NCBI RefSeq assembly: GCF_015500095.1
Contig: NZ_CP062983.1
Span: 310,001-374,000 of the forward strand
Reading direction: 5' to 3'
Source of the DNA: Phototrophicus methaneseepsis
GTDB lineage: Bacteria > Chloroflexota > Anaerolineae > Aggregatilineales > Phototrophicaceae
DNA: 64,000 bases
Shown here: positions 9,112 to 17,728 of the stretch, piece by piece
Layout: every line of letters starts with the position of its first letter
Numbering within the stretch: position 1 is the first letter of the stretch
The notes under the pieces: generated by a model
The model's input: the letters and a program-made list of their open reading frames with translations, nothing else
Databases searched by the model: none
What the model was told of the DNA's origin: nothing
Position numbers and translations under genes: made by a program

Positions 9112-11665
9112 CCCTGTACGACATATTGATGACGATGCTTCGATCTATGCGGCAGAAATCGTGCCACCGGAAGGGGGCGAATATGGCGCCAAATACCACG
9201 TCGATTTAGTCCGTGCCTCTGTCGATGAATACGGACTGGGGCATGAGCAACGCCTGACCGTCGGACAACACAATTCGTGGATGGAAGCTGAAGAACAGCT
9301 TTATGAACTCGAAGATGGTCTGGCAGAAAATAGTCTGGCTGCCTGGGGTGAGAACGCCGAGCGTCTGCGTGAACAGCCCTTTGAAGAGGATATCTTCTAT
9401 ATGGCAGTGACCTATCCACCCGATAGCCGTGAAGGGGACGAACCTGCCGTTTCTCACCTGCTGGCAATTGGGGAACACAGTGTCCGTAGTGCAAAGCTAG
9501 TCACCGGTGATCGTGAATCGGTTGAACGGGTGGTGGATCAGCTCGACTTACTTCAAGCTGAAGCAGGCATTGACCCGATGCTGCAAGGCGCACAGTTAGA
9601 AAGCGAAATCCATGCAGGTGGAACACCCACCACACCCCTATTTGACCCCGATGATGGCGCAGTCCGCCACGTCGATGGCGGTGGAACGGCACACTGGTTT
9701 GCGATTGTCGAACAGACTGAGCCAGAGGGAAATCCTTATGAACTGCGCTACTTCCGCGAACTGAATGTGGAAGATGGTACACAACATCAGGACTCTTATC
9801 CGGTAATGCCTTTACCCGACGATGATCCCTCATCTGCATGGGCTTTGCCCGGTTTGGAAATGTATCTCCAGAAAGGCGATGTCTTCATGGCACAGCAGTT
9901 CGCCCATGATGTAGCAGATGCCTATGGGCAGGAATTTCCTGAACCGATGGATTTGCCATCCCTTGATCCACGTCCTGAATACTACTTCGGCTATGGAGTT
10001 AGCGACAATAACGAACCTTCGCTGGAAGCCGTAAAAACTTGGATGCAAGGTGCTGAACGCCGTTTCGATACGCTGACTGTTGGTGAATATGGCATGTATG
10101 AGGAAGCGGCAGTTGATGAGCGTGAACTGGAAACGCTCATGGATACAGAAGGTGTAGAAGCGGCACTCAATCTGGCTGAGAGTATGGCAGTGGCAGGTGG
10201 CTACCTTGATCCTGAGCGCGATGACCCGCGTATCTTCTTTGAGGACGATGCGCCACCGGATGCCTTTACCACCAACCGCGAACGAGAATTAGCACGTCCC
10301 TCGTATTCGATTGGCGCGATTTCAGCCAATGGTGAATCCTTCCTCGATGTCTATAAGGAATGGGGAACGGACGACTATGAACGACTGGTTGTACCGCAAC
10401 CTGATTGGGACGCTGCCCATGATAACGCTGTACTGGCTAACGAGATGCTGGACGAGAACCGCTTGCAAGATGCCATGCGCCTGGTTGAAGTGGCGGGCAT
10501 TGAAGCAGGGGTTATTGATCCTGAACGTGATGACCCTCGACTGTTCACACAAGGACCACTCGACGCTTTTCAGACGATTCGTGAAGAGCAGATTGATGAC
10601 GATCTAGCAAGCTATGGTGTGACATGGCGCGAATCTCACGAATGGGCAAGCGAAGCGGAGCAAATAGGGAAGGAAGCAGATGTGGCTAAGCCTAATGAGT
10701 TTGAGTTAATTCCTGAGCATGATGATCGTCATCTACTTGAACCACTTGACTCAACCGTGAACTATGCGGTTGTGGTTCAAGCAAGTGATCCCGATACACT
10801 TGAACTGGCAGTGGAGAAAGTTTGGAAATCCGAAAACGGTCAGGCAGGTTTTGAGTCACAAACCGTACAGACTTATGATCCAGAGGATGGTCGTGAGACA
10901 GCAGAGGCAGAGCGCGATGCTTTGCTCGAAGTCTATGATGAACGCGGTTTGGAAGCGATGATGCACAAAGCCGAGTTACAGGCGATGCAAAATGGCTATC
11001 TCGACCCACATCGGGCGAACTTAGGTTTGTTCCGTGATGGACCGCAAGACCGTTTTGAAACACTGGCACAACAGCTGGAGAATGAGACCAATCCCTACTG
11101 GAACACAGAGGGTGAAGTCATTGACGAACCGGAGTCTGAACCATCTGCCCAAAATCCTTACTGGCGTTTGGATACCATCCCGGTGAATGATCCAAAGGGT
11201 GAGCAACTGGGACATGCCTTGCACATGGTGGTTTACGATGGTATTGAACATGACCCTGAACGTGTGGGAACACCACCAATGGCAGAGGATGAGCCATTCC
11301 GTATGCTGGAGATGGCTCATTTTGAGACTACTGAAGCAGCAGATAAGTTTGGCAAAGAATTCAACGGCTATCTGATGCCCGGATTACTGGAAGGTCCCGA
11401 ACTCGCCGTCGAAGTAGCCCGTCTGGAAGAACTGCCTGTGGACTGGAAGTCGCTTGAAGGCGATGATCTCAAAGCCTATCAGGATGGACAATACACGCTC
11501 ACTCATGATCTGTCTGACTGGCATCCCTATAACCCAAATGCTGAACGGGATGCCCGGACTGAGGCAGAGGGGATTTATACCGATCCGATCCACTACTTCA
11601 CCAGCTTCAACGAAAATGAAGACGATCCCAAGATCGAGCCTGTCGCCCCTGATTTTGATCTCTAA
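9101..11665 (+). CDS. large acidic repeat protein of unknown function
   Basis: This 854-residue acidic protein starts at ATG 9101, where GGAAAGG (9088-9094) gives good spacing. GTG 9086 and ATG 9095 are alternatives. It contains at least three copies of a helical module of about 50 residues, ending in GYLDPERDDPRIF, GVIDPERDDPRLF and GYLDPHRANLGLF. Each is followed by a short DAF or DRF-x-T segment and preceded by a variable strand-rich block. A fourth, degenerate copy may lie near residues 140-185. It is the last gene of the transfer operon. No signal peptide, membrane segment or enzyme motif was seen. Function is unknown. Confidence 0.8.
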   Translation: MADSPVRHIDDDASIYAAEIVPPEGGEYGAKYHVDLVRASVDEYGLGHEQRLTVGQHNSWMEAEEQLYELEDGLAENSLAAWGENAERLREQPFEEDIFYMAVTYPPDSREGDEPAVSHLLAIGEHSVRSAKLVTGDRESVERVVDQLDLLQAEAGIDPMLQGAQLESEIHAGGTPTTPLFDPDDGAVRHVDGGGTAHWFAIVEQTEPEGNPYELRYFRELNVEDGTQHQDSYPVMPLPDDDPSSAWALPGLEMYLQKGDVFMAQQFAHDVADAYGQEFPEPMDLPSLDPRPEYYFGYGVSDNNEPSLEAVKTWMQGAERRFDTLTVGEYGMYEEAAVDERELETLMDTEGVEAALNLAESMAVAGGYLDPERDDPRIFFEDDAPPDAFTTNRERELARPSYSIGAISANGESFLDVYKEWGTDDYERLVVPQPDWDAAHDNAVLANEMLDENRLQDAMRLVEVAGIEAGVIDPERDDPRLFTQGPLDAFQTIREEQIDDDLASYGVTWRESHEWASEAEQIGKEADVAKPNEFELIPEHDDRHLLEPLDSTVNYAVVVQASDPDTLELAVEKVWKSENGQAGFESQTVQTYDPEDGRETAEAERDALLEVYDERGLEAMMHKAELQAMQNGYLDPHRANLGLFRDGPQDRFETLAQQLENETNPYWNTEGEVIDEPESEPSAQNPYWRLDTIPVNDPKGEQLGHALHMVVYDGIEHDPERVGTPPMAEDEPFRMLEMAHFETTEAADKFGKEFNGYLMPGLLEGPELAVEVARLEELPVDWKSLEGDDLKAYQDGQYTLTHDLSDWHPYNPNAERDARTEAEGIYTDPIHYFTSFNENEDDPKIEPVAPDFDL

Positions 11666-11672
11666 GCAAATC

Positions 11673-11693
11673 CCCGGCACCTCGCCGGGTTTT
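11673..11693 (+). terminator. rho-independent terminator of the transfer operon
   Basis: A CCCGGC/GCCGGG stem with a five-base loop is followed by TTTT, 8 nt after the stop of the 854-residue protein gene. Confidence 0.85.
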
Positions 11694-11805
11694 CATTTCT
11701 TGTCCCGTTTTATCATTGAAATTTGTTGCGATGGGTGGAAATTAAACATCTGTTCTGGTAAATTTGTTCTACAATAATAGGAATGGATATATTTGGATAG
11801 TAAAA

Positions 11806-12396
11806 ATGTCTCAGTCTACTCGTATTGATTCCTTCGCAACTGATGTACTTGTACTTATAGCAATCTTCTTTTTACAGTGGATGGGACAAGGAACATCTGT
11901 TAACGCAATATGTCGATATTTCAATGGTGATTTACTCAAAACAGATGCAGCCAAAGATTCCTTGAAACGCCTGAAAAAAGGTGGGGTTTTAACATTATAT
12001 AGGTCAGGTCGAGGTGTAATTCCAATATACAATATCGAATTTTCACAGTTGAACACCTATTTTTCGCCTGCTGTAGCTTCTCAATCTACTCAATATAGAA
12101 GTTTGCAGAAACTAGAAGATTTAGAGTTTGTACGTTACCAAGAAGGTAAATATCTATTTGATGCCAACCGATTTCTAGATTTTCTCAAAGTTAATGGGGT
12201 CAACATTGAACAATCGCTAAAGATACTCACAGACATAATTTCGGTATTGTTAAAACGCTCAATACCTCTGATTACCGAGGAACAGTTTGTTGAGTTGATT
12301 GATGGTAACGAGTTTGTTTTTTCTGAACAATTGATCTCATTTGATGAGGGATTTCTACAGATTTGTCAAAAAGCCCTATGTTTGACTACCGAATAA
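11806..12396 (+). CDS. hypothetical protein, possibly winged-helix
   Basis: This 196-residue protein is assigned to ATG 11806; the open frame extends to TTG 11764. A hydrophobic start (VLVLIAIFFLQWMG) is followed by two regions reminiscent of winged-helix folds: NAICRYFNGDLLKTDAAKDSLKRLKKGGVLTLY, and RSLQKLEDLEFVRYQEGKYLF after it. That would suit a transcriptional regulator, but no family is recognised. Base composition is more AT-rich than the transfer operon before it, suggesting a different origin. Confidence 0.6.
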   Translation: MSQSTRIDSFATDVLVLIAIFFLQWMGQGTSVNAICRYFNGDLLKTDAAKDSLKRLKKGGVLTLYRSGRGVIPIYNIEFSQLNTYFSPAVASQSTQYRSLQKLEDLEFVRYQEGKYLFDANRFLDFLKVNGVNIEQSLKILTDIISVLLKRSIPLITEEQFVELIDGNEFVFSEQLISFDEGFLQICQKALCLTTE

Positions 12397-12438
12397 TCAT
12401 ATTCTCGAAATAACTGAATTTGATCTAAGGAGAGAATT

Positions 12439-12660
12439 ATGACTCGTCGAACGGACCCAAAAGCACAAATTGCATCAGCAGTAAGCATATTAACAATAAC
12501 CTTCATGTGGCCTGCGTTGAGTTCATTCGAGCAATTTACAATGCTTTTTGAAGGCAATTCAACCAATCTCTTTATGGGAACTTTATTCTTGTGTGTAACG
12601 ATTGCCTCAATCGTTGGTGGCATAATCTATGCTTTTCTTGCTAATATCGAGCGGATTTGA
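12439..12660 (+). CDS. small two-segment membrane protein
   Basis: This 73-residue protein starts at ATG 12439 with AAGGAGAG upstream. It has hydrophobic stretches near residues 11-33 and 44-68 and short charged ends. It follows the 196-residue gene on the same strand, so the two may be one transcript. No family is recognised. Confidence 0.55.
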   Translation: MTRRTDPKAQIASAVSILTITFMWPALSSFEQFTMLFEGNSTNLFMGTLFLCVTIASIVGGIIYAFLANIERI

Positions 12661-12686
12661 GACATTGGCTAACTTCATAGGTTAAT

Positions 12687-12720
12687 GATATATCCTCACA
12701 TGAGGATATATCTTATTTTT
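12687..12720. terminator. bidirectional terminator hairpin
   Basis: GATATATCCTCA pairs perfectly with TGAGGATATATC around a 2-base gap and is followed by TTATTTTTT. It lies between convergent genes, so it may serve both strands. Confidence 0.75.
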
Positions 12721-12723
12721 TAC

Positions 12724-13023
12724 TCATTCATCTGTGTTGAGTCTTTGTCTAATATGCTTGCTGAAGCGAACTAAAATGCGACGATGATAGCGGTTTGGCA
12801 CAACTTTGTTTCCATTACTATGTTTTAAAATACCAGCATTAGCCCTTCGCTCAATTTCTCTACATTCCATTGTTAGAAAATTCGCCAACTCAATGCGCCC
12901 ACCCGCGACAAGTTCTTCCGTCCATACGTCAATGAGTGTTTCTAAAACCAACTGCACATCCCGATTTTTTAGGCGTGTACGTCGCCCGATTTCGCGTACC
13001 ATCTTGTTTTTGTTCAAACTCAT
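12724..13023 (-). CDS. HU/IHF-family DNA-binding protein
   Basis: This 99-residue protein begins KNKMVREIGRRTRLKNRDVQLVLETLIDVWTEELVAGG, matching the helical half of HU/IHF. The strand half (GRIELANFLTMECREI) follows, and a basic C-terminus could be the DNA-binding arm. Its start overlaps the end of the coupling-protein gene by 4 bp, so it belongs to the mobilisation operon and may bend DNA at the transfer origin. It could also be a general nucleoid protein of the element. Confidence 0.8.
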   Translation of the reverse strand: MSLNKNKMVREIGRRTRLKNRDVQLVLETLIDVWTEELVAGGRIELANFLTMECREIERRANAGILKHSNGNKVVPNRYHRRILVRFSKHIRQRLNTDE

Positions 13024-15011
13024 GCTTCTATGACCTCCATCTGTTCCTTACGTTCTTCAAAATTACGGCGCATGGTAGATAATCCTGTAAACTGCACAGT
13101 GCCAGCTTTGTCCATTGCAGATTGAGCCGCTTCACGTAGTTTGTCGTGCTTTGCTTCTTCTTGTTGTGGCGATGGTGGTTCAATCCTGAGAGATATTCCA
13201 CGTTCCAAGAGCAATGGCGTGATGCTCTCACCTGCTTTGAGATGCTGTTTCCAGTCCTGCCGTTCATAGAAACGGGTCAACCGAGCGTTCAAGACAACCT
13301 GTGTGGCAAATCCTGCTTCGACATACCGTGCGAAGATGGTGCAGTTCCCAACTTGTGGTGTAATCACTTCATCGACGGTGAGTAATGGACGCTGGCGAAG
13401 ATGACTGTTGGGATCATCGGCGTTGGCATCGGTAGTTGCTGTTCCACTTGCTTTGCTATAAAACTCGGCAGTATCTGCATCGCAACCACCATAGATCACC
13501 TGCGTCGCCAGACCTGTGAACAATGCCTGTGTGCCTTCACTGCCATAAATCATGTGGAACTGCCCTTTGGTCTGTGCGCCAATGAGAATCGAGATGCGAC
13601 GCTTACGCACAAGATTGACATCGGCAACCAGCGAATCCAGCTTGCCAAGTGTAGGGAACTCATCGAGGATGACACCAACTGGCATCGGAAGCGGTCCCTT
13701 ATTGCGTTCGCCAATGGTATCCAGATCAAGCATCACTTTACGCAGGGTTGCACCAAGATAGGAGGCATACACGGCTCGCATCCTGCCTGGACATGTCAGA
13801 ACTACAACAGTAGGCTGTTCGACGATCAACTCTGCATCGAAGTCGGAAGCAGCCGTGTTATCACGGACTTCAGTAGAAGCCCATCCAGTGAGAGCAGTCG
13901 CTAAAGTTGCCACCACATTGGATGCCACTTTGCCATCTGACCCTACAGAAGCGATGAAGCTATTTGCCAGTAGTGCCGCGTCATCTTTTTTCTCAGCAAG
14001 TTTTTGTGCCAATGCTTTAAGGTCATTCATGGCATTGTAGATTTCGCCAAGATTGGGAAAGCGAATTAAGCAGGCAGCCAGCAATGCCGCAGCACTATCC
14101 GTCCAGAACTTGTTATCTCCCTGCGCTGAGGGTACAAGTACATCGGCAATTGCACGAGCATCCGAGACGTTATCAATTCCTTCGGCGAGATTGTAGCGCG
14201 GACCAATCGGTGATGTGGGATCATGAACGACAACCAGATGACGGGTAACAGACGCATATTTCAGGATGTGAGATGTGATTTCACCCTGCGGGTCAGCGAC
14301 GACCAGTGAATGCCCCGATAGCATTCTATCAGCAATGGCAGGCAAGATAATCCCCTGTGTCTTACCAGAACCCGGACCACCCAGAGTCAGAATGCCGCGT
14401 GCAATATCTTCACCGCCCAAGCAGAAGCGTCCTGTACCGAGATCAAGTCGTTGTTTGTTTTCGCCCCAGAACGCACCAAGCAGAATCAAGCCTTCGGGAT
14501 CTTCTCGACGAAAGCGTTTGTATTCACGCTGGCTGCAAAAGTGAGAGGAACCCAATGCGCCACGCTTCACACGCGGTGTCCTTAGACGGTCTACCCGCTC
14601 ACGGAGCCAACCACCATTTTTTAGACCACTCTGCAGGCCAATTGTGATGAGCATCCAGAGGAAACCCAGCATCATCCCGAACATGAACAAACGCATGTGA
14701 TGGATGTTTTCAGGACCGCCAACTATCAATCGAATTAAGTTGTTTGCTGTTGTTTTTCCGCGAATAGGTTGGATTGCCATATCACTCAAGAACATGAGAT
14801 AAATGCTTGTCACAGCCAACAGCAAAACGGCAATTGTCAGCCACTTGGCTGTGTGCTTCCAACCCGAATCCCCCTGTGTTTCACTGCTACGCTGGATACC
14901 TGCACCCATTATCGCACTGACGATGAGTGGCATAAGGAGACTCAAGCATAGAAGTGGGGTAATCAGACTGCTGAGTATGTCGCGTCCCTCTGTGAATAAC
15001 CAATACAGCAT
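13020..15011 (-). CDS. VirD4/TraG-type conjugative coupling protein
   Basis: This 663-residue ATPase is predicted to link the relaxase-DNA complex to the secretion channel. N-terminal hydrophobic segments (about residues 15-35, 53-75, 103-125) anchor it in the membrane. The Walker A motif GGPGSGKT lies near residue 210 and the Walker B motif VILDEFPTLGKL near residue 447, which is the classic TraG/VirD4 sequence. The gene order relaxosome protein, relaxase, coupling protein, HU is transcribed away from 16 kb. Its end overlaps the HU-like gene by 4 bp. Confidence 0.93.
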   Translation of the reverse strand: MLYWLFTEGRDILSSLITPLLCLSLLMPLIVSAIMGAGIQRSSETQGDSGWKHTAKWLTIAVLLLAVTSIYLMFLSDMAIQPIRGKTTANNLIRLIVGGPENIHHMRLFMFGMMLGFLWMLITIGLQSGLKNGGWLRERVDRLRTPRVKRGALGSSHFCSQREYKRFRREDPEGLILLGAFWGENKQRLDLGTGRFCLGGEDIARGILTLGGPGSGKTQGIILPAIADRMLSGHSLVVADPQGEITSHILKYASVTRHLVVVHDPTSPIGPRYNLAEGIDNVSDARAIADVLVPSAQGDNKFWTDSAAALLAACLIRFPNLGEIYNAMNDLKALAQKLAEKKDDAALLANSFIASVGSDGKVASNVVATLATALTGWASTEVRDNTAASDFDAELIVEQPTVVVLTCPGRMRAVYASYLGATLRKVMLDLDTIGERNKGPLPMPVGVILDEFPTLGKLDSLVADVNLVRKRRISILIGAQTKGQFHMIYGSEGTQALFTGLATQVIYGGCDADTAEFYSKASGTATTDANADDPNSHLRQRPLLTVDEVITPQVGNCTIFARYVEAGFATQVVLNARLTRFYERQDWKQHLKAGESITPLLLERGISLRIEPPSPQQEEAKHDKLREAAQSAMDKAGTVQFTGLSTMRRNFEERKEQMEVIEA

Positions 15012-15023
15012 TTAGTATCTCCT

Positions 15024-15689
15024 TTAATCCCGTCCGAACCAAGCGTCCAGATCGTTGGGGTCTTTCATCTGTGCGGGTTCAATTTCTGGTTCTTCTTCAC
15101 GGTGCATACGCCATTCGGGTCCAATAACATCATCCAGCATCTCTGAAAAATGACGGGTAGCGACATCCCGAAATAAGGCATCATGTCCACGCTCTTTGTT
15201 GTTGTAGACAGGTAGACGCTCCGCGACAGATGGCACTGTTCCGGGTAGAACGATATGTGTATGAAGTTGCTGCATTCCTTCTTCATCGGTTTGTCGATCA
15301 TGCAGGATGTAGCTGTATTCCGGCACAGCAAAACCCCGCTCAATGTAGTAATCTTCAACAACCTTTTCGGTGAGATCGCAGACAAAATCACGTCGCTGAT
15401 TTTCGGGGACGAGTGCCATGAGATCAGGTGCAGGTGAGACTACCCATGTCCATGCCAACACATGCTTGCTTTGTAGATCATCACTGTTTTTGAGAATATC
15501 ACGCCAATGAATACCCATCCCGCGATCCTGCCAGCGTTCGTAATCGCGATTTTCAGCCAAGAGATTTTGCACTTTGTCCCGATATTGCAGATATTTGAGA
15601 GTAGAACTCAGCCCTTTGCGACCTGTGCCATGTCCCTTGCGTTGTGTACCTTTGTAAGCAAAATCCACCACGATAATCGCTTTACTCAA
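15024..15689 (-). CDS. small relaxase-like protein (candidate MOB-type nickase)
   Basis: This 221-residue protein carries ILHDRQTDEEGMQQLHTHIV near residues 125-145. That fits the HUH metal motif of relaxases (His, then His-x-His). The N-terminal LSSTLKYLQYRDK offers a candidate catalytic tyrosine in the position seen in MOBP-type enzymes. It lies between a ribbon-helix-helix accessory gene (4-bp overlap) and the coupling protein, the usual mobilisation order. It is much shorter than most relaxases, ending soon after the nuclease domain, so a helicase or primase tail is absent. The assignment is by motif and context. Confidence 0.75.
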   Translation of the reverse strand: MSKAIIVVDFAYKGTQRKGHGTGRKGLSSTLKYLQYRDKVQNLLAENRDYERWQDRGMGIHWRDILKNSDDLQSKHVLAWTWVVSPAPDLMALVPENQRRDFVCDLTEKVVEDYYIERGFAVPEYSYILHDRQTDEEGMQQLHTHIVLPGTVPSVAERLPVYNNKERGHDALFRDVATRHFSEMLDDVIGPEWRMHREEEPEIEPAQMKDPNDLDAWFGRD

Positions 15690-16048
15690 TCACTAGACTC
15701 TTTCAACTCACGGACAGCCTTGATTTGAGCTTGAAGAGATTCCCCATCTTGTTTAGCGGCAATAATAGCTTCGCGCAGATGCTGTTCATCTGAAGCAAGC
15801 AGATAGATGAGAACGTTGAACTGGAAGCCAAGAGCTTCTTCAATCTGGTCGATGCGCTCACGAAATGACCGCTGGAAGTGCTTGCGACTGCCAACAAGGT
15901 CTTCCTGCTCATCCAAGTAGCGACGAATGGCTTCTCGAATAAGGTCAGCTTCAGTGATATTGCGTGGTTTGGTACTGACAATTTGATTTAATCGCTCTGC
16001 CATCTCAGGTGTCATTGAGAGGCTACGACGAATGGATTTTCGTGCCAT
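15686..16048 (-). CDS. ribbon-helix-helix relaxosome accessory protein
   Basis: This 120-residue protein starts with a ribbon-helix-helix domain (residues 5-48: RRSLSMTPEMAERLNQIV, then ADLIREAIRRYLDEQ), followed by a long helical, probably coiled-coil tail. The start has GAGGTG just upstream. Overlap by 4 bp with the relaxase gene supports a MobC/TraJ/TraY-like role at the origin of transfer. The dyad upstream is a plausible autoregulatory site. Confidence 0.75.
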   Translation of the reverse strand: MARKSIRRSLSMTPEMAERLNQIVSTKPRNITEADLIREAIRRYLDEQEDLVGSRKHFQRSFRERIDQIEEALGFQFNVLIYLLASDEQHLREAIIAAKQDGESLQAQIKAVRELKESSD

Positions 16049-16074
16049 TGCACCTCGTATATAATGAACATTGT

Positions 16075-16087
16075 TTCTATTATAGAA
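16075..16087. promoter_or_regulatory. palindrome upstream of the mobilisation operon
   Basis: TTCTAT-T-ATAGAA is a perfect 6-bp inverted repeat 27 bp upstream of the ribbon-helix-helix gene. The gap 16049-16237 between the diverging mobilisation and restriction operons is AT-rich and is where a transfer origin would be expected. No nick-site consensus was recognised. Confidence 0.4.
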
Positions 16088-16237
16088 TGTCGCAAATCAA
16101 AAGAGCTGTATTTTTTCAGAATCTGATATGCAATATTTCAGTTCATTACTCATTTATTCAAAAACACTCGTCATGAAGTTTACGTTAATGTCGATTAAAT
16201 ACTTTCCGACTGAACATAGCTAAAGTAACATATAAAT

Positions 16238-17728
16238 ATGACAATTAATGGACAAGCAAAACTAACACAAACTCAACTAGAATCGCATTTATTTGAAGCT
16301 GCGAATATCTTGCGCGGTCCTGTTGATGCTTCTGATTTCAAGGCATATATTTTTCCGCTTTTGTTTTTCAAACGACTATGTGATGTGTTTGATGAAGAAA
16401 CAAGCGACGCCAAAGCTACTCATGGCGAAGTATTTCCTGAAGATCATCGGTTCAAGATTCCATCAGGATGTCACTGGATTGATGTACGTCATACCGCTTC
16501 CAATTTGGGGAACACGCTAGAATATGCTTTTGGACAAATTCAAAGTGCAAATCCTGATAAGCTGTATCACATATTTGGAGATGCTCAGTGGAGTAACAAA
16601 AGACGCTTATCAGATGCATTGCTCAAGGATCTAGTCGAACATTTTTCGCAGCTTAGATTATCACGTAGTGCAGTTGATCCCGATGTACTGGGAAGAGCAT
16701 ACGAGTATCTCATCAAAAAATTCGCAGACCTGACCAATAAAAAGGCTGGAGAATTTTATACACCCCGTAGTGTTGTCACTTTAATGGTTGATATTCTTGA
16801 CCCAAAGGACACCGATACAGTCTATGATCCTGCCTGCGGAACCGGGGGAATGTTACTGGAAGCTGTTCATCATGTAAAAGAATCTGGCGGCGATATACGT
16901 TTGTTGTTCGGGAGGCTTTACGGGCAGGAAAAAAACCTAACTACATCAAGCATTGCACGCATCAATTTGCTTCTGAACGAGATTGATGACTTCCATATAC
17001 AGCGTGGTGATACACTTCGGCAACCTGCATTCTATGAAGGAGATCAACTCGCTCAATTCGACTGCGTGATCGCAAATCCGCCATTCTCCCTGAAAAATTG
17101 GGGCCACAAAATATGGGAAGCTGATCCCTTTGGACGCAATTTTGCAGGTTTACCCCCCGCGACGAATGGTGACTATGCGTGGATACAACACATGATCAAA
17201 TCCACAGCACCTATCACAGGGCGAACTGCTGTTGTGTTACCTCATGGTGTTTTGTTTCGTATGGGAAAAGAGGGGAAACTTCGTCGCAATATTCTTGAAA
17301 AAGATATGTTGGAAGCGGTGATCGGTTTAGGTCCTAATCTATTCTATGGAACTGGACTATCTGCCTGCATTTTGGTTTTTAGAATGCGTAAAAAGCCGCA
17401 ACGACAAGAGAATGTGATTTTCATTGATGCCTCCGAATTGTATCGCAAAGGTCGAAACCAGAATACTCTCGAATCTGAACACAGGGCGAAGATACTTGAC
17501 TGGTACAAAAACTATCAGAATGTTGAAGGTGCGGTTCAAGTAGTATCAATCAACGATATTGCGGCAAATGATTGGAATTTGAATATTCCTCTATATGTTG
17601 AACCCGTGATTGAAGAAGAAACCATTACTGTAGAAGAAGCTTTGAGCAAATTGAATCAGTCTCTCAATGAGGCTTATGCGGCTGAAGATGCCCTCAAAGA
17701 ACTTTTAATGAAGGCAGGTCTAATTTGA
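16238..17728 (+). CDS. hsdM: type I restriction-modification methylase subunit, first copy
   Basis: This 496-residue N6-adenine methyltransferase subunit has the N-terminal HsdM helical domain (LFEAANILRGPVDASDFK). The SAM-binding motif DPACGTGGML lies near residues 197-206, and the catalytic motif NPPF near residue 281. It is first in a plus-strand operon and overlaps the next gene by 4 bp. The following gene encodes a second, clearly different HsdM, so this operon has two paralogous M subunits rather than one. Confidence 0.95.
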   Translation: MTINGQAKLTQTQLESHLFEAANILRGPVDASDFKAYIFPLLFFKRLCDVFDEETSDAKATHGEVFPEDHRFKIPSGCHWIDVRHTASNLGNTLEYAFGQIQSANPDKLYHIFGDAQWSNKRRLSDALLKDLVEHFSQLRLSRSAVDPDVLGRAYEYLIKKFADLTNKKAGEFYTPRSVVTLMVDILDPKDTDTVYDPACGTGGMLLEAVHHVKESGGDIRLLFGRLYGQEKNLTTSSIARINLLLNEIDDFHIQRGDTLRQPAFYEGDQLAQFDCVIANPPFSLKNWGHKIWEADPFGRNFAGLPPATNGDYAWIQHMIKSTAPITGRTAVVLPHGVLFRMGKEGKLRRNILEKDMLEAVIGLGPNLFYGTGLSACILVFRMRKKPQRQENVIFIDASELYRKGRNQNTLESEHRAKILDWYKNYQNVEGAVQVVSINDIAANDWNLNIPLYVEPVIEEETITVEEALSKLNQSLNEAYAAEDALKELLMKAGLI

